Of a stretch of DNA of 64,000 nucleotides, positions 57,513 through 64,000 are shown one piece after another (position 1 is the stretch's first letter; every line of letters starts with the position of its first letter). The DNA is taken from positions 175,390 to 239,389 of the forward strand of contig MU867082.1 of the NCBI GenBank assembly GCA_033725935.1. The letters run 5' to 3'. The DNA is from Cladorrhinum sp. PSN259 (lineage: Eukaryota > Ascomycota > Sordariomycetes > Sordariales > Podosporaceae). The notes beneath the pieces are model-generated. The model ran no database searches. It was not told the DNA's origin and worked only from the letters and a program-made list of their open reading frames with translations. The translations under genes and the position numbers were made by a program.

Positions 57513-59274
57513 ATGGCCACCCCGCAAGATCTCCAAGATCTCATCCGTCTACTGACGGTGGGTCGCAAGATACCCATGATGCAAGCAATGACGCAAATAA
57601 AGGCACTGCAAGCCGTTGACCTCCGGAGGTGAGTTTGATCATTTATGATCACAAGCTGGGCAGTTTTCACTTGGGTCACAAAAGTCACTTCATTCAACCT
57701 GAAAATGACATGAAATCAGCATCAAGCAAATCGCCGAGTCACCACTCGAGACGGTCAACTCGGCGATCAAGGACGACAAAGCTGCGAAAGCACTTCAAAA
57801 TGCTTGCAAGGCAGCCTTGAAACGGGGGGCGGCCGAAGGCGGCAGTAACAAACGAGGGGCACCATCATTGACTACCACCACACCACCAGCAAAGCGGACC
57901 AAGAGCGAGTTGTTCATGAAAGGCCCCGTGGAAATGACTCCGCAGGAACTCGAAGCCTCGCTGGAATTACCTCTGATCATGGACAAGGACAGGATTTCAC
58001 AAACGGTTCTCGAAACGAATCGGGCACCCTTGGTTCTAGCCTTTGCAGTGGAACTGTTGCGATACACTATGCCTGAGCAGCCGCCATCAAGCAGGTTGAG
58101 TCTGGCACAAGCTGTCGTCAGTGCGAATGCACGATCAAGAGCCGTTAGTCTTGGTCGTCAAAAGGGTCCCAGTGCGGATGAGGAAGGCTGGGGCGAGGGT
58201 CAGCCGAGAGTGAAGATTATGAGACGGGAGGTTGCAGTCTTGAAGAGGAGCGGGTATGAGTGGAAAGGGGAGGAGAAGGTTGGTGATGAGGCCGCAAAGA
58301 CAGAATCAAGTCCAACGGTCAAAACGGAACCAGATTCCCCCATCAAAGCAGAGCCACCAATTCACCCCTTATTCACCTCAGCTTCCGCGCCAAAACCTAT
58401 ATGGGCGATCAGTCAACCCATCGCCCTCAAAGACTCAACTTTCATCGCCCGTTCAATTCACATGAGCCACCCCTCTGAACGGAACATCCTGATGAAATCA
58501 CTTTTCGCCGCCCATCCTGACCTCAAGACGGCTACTCATAACGCCTGGGCATACCGACTTAAACCTTCGGAGGGAAGGACGAGCAACAGAGCACGGGAAG
58601 AATCGTTTGATGATGGAGAAACTGGATGTGGTGACTTGATGCTTAAAATCATGCGCGAAATCAATGCAGTCGATACCCTCGTTGTTCTCACTCGGTGGTT
58701 TGGCGGGACGATGCTCGGACCGGATCGATGGCGGTTGATGAGGAATGTGGTGACTTCAGCATTGACAGAACGTTTTCGAAAAACTGGTGCTCAGGTAACC
58801 CTTGGGGGAGAGGCCGTTTGGGGTCTAGACCTTGAGGCTGCAAAAAATAAAGCTACCGTCGGCGGATATGGAAGTGGTACCCAGATGCACCAAACCACCG
58901 GTGTGGTGGGCATGCAGGTTCATCGGCCCGAGGCGGCTAGAGGGTACTTGATGAGAAGTTTTGTAAAGGTCGAGTCAGAGATCAAGGAAGAGACAACTGG
59001 CGGAGCAAGTCCCACGAAAAAGAAACCGCCGCATAAAACGGCCAAGATGCTAGAGGCTGAGAGGGAGGAGGCATTGGGTCTTTTACTGGGAGCGTTGAGG
59101 CTTCTGTATGACAGTTGGGCCGATCACCTCGACGCCGCAGAACTGGACCGGAGAGCGTGGGACTGGTACTGTGCCGTTCGGCCAAATGTGGAGAACGGGG
59201 TTGCGGGCTGGGGTGGTAAAGGAGCGGTCAAGCTGGATGAAATTCTCGGTCTGAGGAGACCAGAGGGGAAATAA
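57513..59274 (+). CDS. IMPACT/UPF0029-domain protein
   Basis: Exons 57513-57628 and 57720-59274 (91-nt intron, phase 2, joining AVDLRSIKQIAESPLETVN) give 556 residues. Residues 1-90 form a small helical module (DLIRLLTVGRKIPMMQAMTQ, SIKQIAESPLETVNSAI) and not the RWD domain that precedes IMPACT in Yih1 and animals. A charged linker follows, then the IMPACT (UPF0029) domain at about 275-390: FIARSIHMSHPSERNILMKS, THNAWAYRL, DDGETGCGDLMLKIM and VDTLVVLTRWFGGTMLGPDR. After it come about 160 residues with a basic stretch and AEREEALGLLLGALRLLYDS and WADHLDAAELDRRAWDWY. IMPACT/Yih1 proteins regulate Gcn2; without the Gcn1-binding RWD domain that role is doubtful here. Gene model firm, function unknown. 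Confidence 0.83.
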
Positions 59275-60104
59275 AATCGCCAGTGAGGAGGTTGGGGTGG
59301 ACTTCATGGGGTGAGTGGTTTTCGAGTCTCACCCAATCCTGGTTGGACCCTCCAGGCATATTCAGCTTGTTTCAACAACGTGGTTGGACGCTAATGGCTA
59401 GCCATCGACTTGGAAAGAACATGTGAATTATGCGATTCATTTACTATGTATATTGGGACTGCAAACCCCAACCTCCCCAAGGTCCATTTGCAGTGGCACA
59501 CATCATCAATTTGAGGTAAAACCGGCTGCAGGAGAGGCGTGTCGTGGGGTAGCTGAAGGTGTCATGCAGGTAAAGGGCTGGGAGCCGCTGGGCGAATCCC
59601 CAATCAGGACTCCAGGAGCGGTTAATACAGGGGGCTGTTGTCCACCAAAAGTCTTTCTGGAGTGAGTGTTGCCCCGCGCAACAGCCCAGTCAACATTGCA
59701 AGAAAGGCCCAACCCGGCCGAAGCGACGGTGCGGTGGGTAGCACACCCTGCGTCCCGTCCGGTTTCTCTCCATTCCCCAAAATTCCCACCTTGAATTATC
59801 ACAAACCAACTATTGTTCTCCCTACCACACTCAACCTGATCCTGTGTGACGACATTTCCATTTTTCATTTTCTCAGTTGTCGCGACAGCCAGGGTTCAAT
59901 CTCTCTCTTTTCATTCCATTTGTGGTATTTTCTGTTGTCGTATTGGCGGGCGATACCCTTTGGGTATCAAAGAGACGGTCATTTTGACGATTTCATCATC
60001 ACTTGCCAATACACACCAGGTACCCCGGGCTCCGCTTCATTCACACACTCACTCACACCACACTTTCACTTTCGCATTGGAAGCGAGTTTCATTAAAAGT
60101 CGCC
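59275..60104. other. Intergenic upstream of the F-BAR gene
   Basis: 830 bp of flank and leader. Pyrimidine-rich near the right end. The open frames here (for example 59638-60096) show no domain. Confidence 0.6.
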
Positions 60105-63100
60105 ATGACCGTCGATATGGCTGACGGGCCGGCCGTCTCCCTTTCCTGTGAGTTCGCACACAATCACATATATGTCGTCGACTTATAATACAGAGACTTA
60201 AAGAGGGGCGCTGGGCTAACCAAAGGTGATGCGATGGAATTGTAGTCGCCAACAACTTCTGGGGGAAGGACGATGCTGGCGTCGGCCCTCTTTTGGAGCG
60301 CATGCACAATGCCAAAGTGACGTGCGACGAGTTACGATCATTCTACAGCGCCCGCGCATCTCTCGAAGACGAATATTCCAGAAAACTACTTTCACTATCG
60401 CGCAAGTCGCTCGGCTCCCAGGAGACGGGGACCCTCAAGCACTCCCTAGACGTCGTCCGCGGCGAGGTAGAATCCATGGGGAAACAGCATCAGTACATAG
60501 CAGCGCAGATGAAATCGGAACTTGAGGAACCCCTGGCCGCATTTGCCGGCGGCATGAAGGAGAGACGAAAGATTGTCCAGAACACAGTCGAGAAACTCTT
60601 GAAAACGAAGATTCAGCAAACCCAGGTGGTGAACAAGACGAGGGACCGTTATGAGCAAGAATGCCTCAAGATCAAGGGTTACCTGGCTCAGGGACACATG
60701 GTAATGGGTCAAGAGGAGAGGAAGAACAAGGCCAAGCTGGAGAAGACTCAAATCAGCCTGGCGAGCTCAAACGCCGAGTACGAGGCGGCCGTCAAGGCCC
60801 TCGAGGACACGACGAATCGGTGGAACAAGGAGTGGAAACAGGCTGCCGACAAGTTTCAGGACCTGGAGGAAGAGAGACTGGATTTCACCAAGAGCAGTCT
60901 GTGGCAGTTTGCAAACATCGCTTCCACAGTGTGCGTTAGTGACGACGGCTCTTGCGAGAAGATTAGGTTGTCTCTCGAAAAGATGGAGGTCCAGAAAGAT
61001 ATCCTGACGTTTATCAGTGAGAAGGGAACGGGACAGGAAATTCCGGATGCTCCCAAGTACATCAACTTTTGCAGGGGGGATATCGATACGCAGTCGGAGG
61101 TTTCAGATGACGACAATTACTCGGTTGCACAGTTTTCAAGACCGATAAATCCAGCTTTCCGCTCATCATCACCACAACCTTCGACTTTTGAATCGCATCA
61201 CGACCCTGATTCGGCCTTGGCAAAGAAACTCGGACATGGTGATCCAGATGCAGCTACACCGAGAGGACGAGGCAGAGATGCTCTTCCATCATCCCAGACC
61301 TCGAAAGTGCCGGTTATTCCACAACAGCAGCAGATACAAGGACCGCCGTCACAGCAGAACACTCAGACTAGAAGGGGGCCTCCTCGTGGCTACCAGCCTC
61401 CCCAGGCTAGTAACATGGACTACGACCCTAACGAGTTTGCGCCCGTTCCTCACGACCCCTATCCAATGGACGGCATGACAATGCTTTGCAGACCAACCGG
61501 TTCGGACCTCAGCGCAGGATCTCAAACATCTGCTCGACCTTCTAGCAGAGAGTCGAACAGCGAAACCTCATTCTCCAGTCAAGAACAGCAGTTACAGCAG
61601 CAACAGCAGCAGATGTCACCAGTCAAGCAGGAGGTATCCCCCTTATCCCAACAGCCCTCGCCTTCTCAACAACAACAGAGGGAGCAAGCCGGTTCTGGAT
61701 CAGACAAGAAGGTACTAAAGAAGAAGTCCGGTTTCTTCCAGAACCACTCTCCCTTCCGGCGCAAGTCTACCAAAGATATTTCGGCTCCGCCTCCGCAATC
61801 GAACCGCAACACCTGGCATCAAGGCAGCGCAAGCGCAGGAAGTCGTCCTCAGCTCGCGGCGGCCTTCAGCTCCAACAACAACAGCTCCAGCCAACTGGCC
61901 GCTGCGGACCGTACTGCCTCTCCTGATCCGATAGCTGCTAACGCCAGCTTGGCTCTCAATATTGGAGGGAACGTGTTCCCAGTCGACGACTCAACCAGAG
62001 CCAAACAATCCACCCCTGCTGAACCGGAGGATGACCCGATTGCCATGGCACTTGCAGAACTTAAGGGTGTGACGCAGCAGGTATCCGCTTCGAGGAACAA
62101 CCCCGGACCTGGAGGACGCATTTCGGCAGACCACTACTCTGGCCTAGCTACCCCTGCACCGGGAACGATTCGTTCTGGTTCTGCACTTACAGCTGCGATG
62201 CGCGGCACGCCACCTCCTTCATACGATCAGCAAGTCCAAGTTCAACGACTGGGCGTGCCGCCGCCTGCTGTTACCAGTAGGGCAATGAAGGAGTCTTCTC
62301 AGAAATTCCAGCAACAGACAAGGTCGCTTTTCTCATCCACTGATCGGCCTGGTTCTGGAGCTGGAAGACCGCCAACTCGGGGGGCTGGAGATGTTCCGCG
62401 TGCGACTTCCCCTGCTCCTACGAGGAGTGCTTCACCGGGTGGCCGTCCTACATCTCGCGGCGCGAACACATATCGCTCAACCTCTCCAAACCCACACGGA
62501 TCTACCTCCCATCGCGGCAGTACCTCGTCACACCATTCTTACTCGAACTCCCAGTCTCAGCTATCGATGACTCCCAAGCGGGAAGGTACCACATATCGTT
62601 CTTCTGAGCGAAATTCTCCTTCCATCGGTGCAGACGGGAACAGATCGGCCTCACCAAACCCCTATGCGAACAGGCCAGGCAGTTCCATGAGCTACTCCCG
62701 CCAACAGCACAGTTCGTCGGTCAACTCTGACAGGGGAGCATCATATAATGCGGGGAACAACAGCATGGCTTTGTCTCTTGTTGGGCCGAACGGTGGTGCT
62801 GGTGGTGGTGGTGCAGGGGACGAAGCGAGCTTGTACGGGGGCAGTCAGAGGGGAAGACATAATAGGAGTAATACCATGGGAGGGAGCAGCGCGCAGAGGG
62901 GGATGTCGCTTTATGATGCTAATAGGGGGCAGGGCGGCAGTAGCGAAGGAGGACAAGGGGGGATGGGTGGAAGCAGCGGGACGCAGAGGGCGAGGAGCAA
63001 GAGTGTTGCGGCGGATCCGAATAGGTTCACTAGGGATGGGAGGCAGATTATGCATTTTGGTGAGTTTTTTTTGTCTTTTGCTTTATGGTTGTTTTTTTTT

Positions 63101-63364
63101 GGGGGGGGGGGGGGAGTTTGGGGGAAATATGTCTTCTTGTCAAGACATACACGTCAACTACCAGAGATGAATTACTAACAAGGATACTTGTTAGCTCGCG
63201 CCCTGTACATGTACCAAGCTGCAATCCCAGAGGAATTAGGTTTTGGCAAGGGGGATGTGCTTGCTATCCTGAGACATCAAGATGACGGATGGTGGGAGGC
63301 GACGATCCAGGGGGGGAATGGGCAGGTTGGGCTGGTACCCAGTAATTATCTGCAGCCTTTGTAG
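60105..63364 (+). CDS. F-BAR and SH3 protein of the Cdc15/Imp2/Hof1 type
   Basis: Exons 60105-60147, 60246-63059 and 63195-63364 give 1008 residues. The F-BAR domain (about 12-265) starts SFANNFWGKDDAGVGPLLER and contains SFYSARASLEDEYSRKLLSL and coiled-coil helices through AADKFQDLEEERLDFTKSSL. Residues about 270-940 are a Gln/Ser/Pro/Gly-rich disordered region with a KKSGFFQNHSPFRRKSTKDI basic patch near 480-500. The last exon encodes a complete SH3 domain: ARALYMYQAAIPEELGFGKG, DVLAILRHQDDGWWEA and GLVPSNYLQPL. Such proteins bend membrane at the division site and scaffold the contractile actin ring for septation. Intron 2 (135 nt) contains a T run followed by 14 G; its retention would replace the SH3 domain with 39 unrelated residues. 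Confidence 0.9.
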
Positions 63365-64000
63365 AGGAAGGTTTAGGCTGTCGAAATGACATTTGTGGGG
63401 GGTTTTTATTGGCATCCTGGGTGTTGTGAGGAGTGAGAGAAAATGGTTTTGGTGGGATGGTGGTTGTGGTGGTAGTAGTAGTAATGTGTTATGACGGAAC
63501 TTTGATATTGAGAAAAAAATTGATGATGTGTATGCGATGGGAGAAGGGTTTGATGGGATGGAACGAAGGGAAACGATTGGGAATGATTTGGGAATGTTGT
63601 ATGAAGGAAATTTTCCCTTTGTGTTGTCGTTGTTGGTTTGTGTGTGTTTGGGATTTTGTTTGTTTTGTGTGGTTTTTTTATTCTATTTTTCTTCGGAAAC
63701 ACATACCCTTTGAGAAATTGGTTTTTATGGGATGGCTTATTTCTGGCTTTTTTTGGGGGAGAGAGAGTCTAAACTTCTTTTTACCTCTTTTGCTGGATGA
63801 TGATGATGATGAAGAATTAAGTTTGGTGTTCTTTTTGAAGAAGTTCTTTCTTTTGAAAGGGTGGGTGTATGGACCTGGGGGGGGGGGGGGGGGGGGGGGT
63901 GGTTGGCATTTTTTAACCATGGTTTTGGTTGGGTGTAATAATGGTTTTTTTTAAAAAAAAAATAAAAATTTATTTTTTTTTTTTTTTTTTTAACAATTTA
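63365..64000. other. Downstream flank of the F-BAR gene, no gene seen
   Basis: G/T-rich low-complexity sequence with a 23-base G run (63877-63899), a GAT repeat near 63797, and T and A runs at the window's end. The 173-codon open frame here is an effect of the skewed composition. Confidence 0.6.
63877..63899. repeat. Homopolymer run of 23 G
   Basis: Uninterrupted G in the 3' flank of the F-BAR gene. Exact length uncertain. Confidence 0.75.

Overview
The window is nuclear DNA of a filamentous ascomycete, most likely a Sordariomycete near Neurospora/Sordaria. The evidence is the protein families present and their sequence character, short introns (mostly 49-135 nt) with GTAAGT-like donors, CTAAC/CTGAC branch points and YAG acceptors, long UTR-rich spacers full of microsatellites, and tails such as a fungal-type Ca2+-ATPase and a SIR2 with a DUF592 region. 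I see no bacterial, viral or organellar sequence, no recognisable transposon, no tRNA or rRNA gene and no CRISPR. All assignments come from reading translated sequence; no database search was run.

Layout. 0.5-9.4 kb: RNase H2 subunit B (+), DASH kinetochore subunit Duo1 (-), an unrecognised disordered protein (+), and a SurE/tubulin-tyrosine-ligase fusion of the Pby1 type (+). 10.2-17.9 kb, minus strand: a SIR2-class deacetylase and a PMC1-type vacuolar/plasma-membrane Ca2+-ATPase. 17.9-24.9 kb is a 7-kb stretch in which I can support no gene. 24.9-34.6 kb: Dna2 nuclease-helicase (-) and a TRAPPC11-like trafficking subunit (+) diverge from a 655-bp promoter. 34.6-40.8 kb is again gene-poor, with one doubtful small ORF. 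40.8-53.1 kb, all plus: Aim21, seipin, a DUF7918-like protein and NTF2. 54.3-63.4 kb: Tvp18 (+), an Oms1-like mitochondrial methyltransferase (-), an IMPACT/UPF0029-domain protein (+) and a Cdc15/Imp2/Hof1-type F-BAR-SH3 protein (+).

I rebuilt the exon structure of every gene by joining reading frames across GT-AG introns; all spliced lengths come out as multiples of three and match the expected protein families. The genes are housekeeping genes (replication, kinetochore, silencing, calcium, trafficking, lipid droplet, actin, nuclear transport) and do not form a pathway cluster.

The most interesting signal is regulatory. Three promoters, those of RNH202, of DUO1 (shared with the unknown gene) and of DNA2 (shared with TRAPPC11), each carry ACGCGTC followed 10-11 bp later by TCGCGT, a paired MluI-cell-cycle-box arrangement. 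Other points of note are a coding exon consisting only of the start codon (seipin), a four-base first coding exon (NTF2), a stop-free 78-nt intron in SIR2 that would add a hydrophobic segment if retained, and a duplicated RFPSxDxWEDxP motif in Aim21. I did not find a convincing wholly new biological system.
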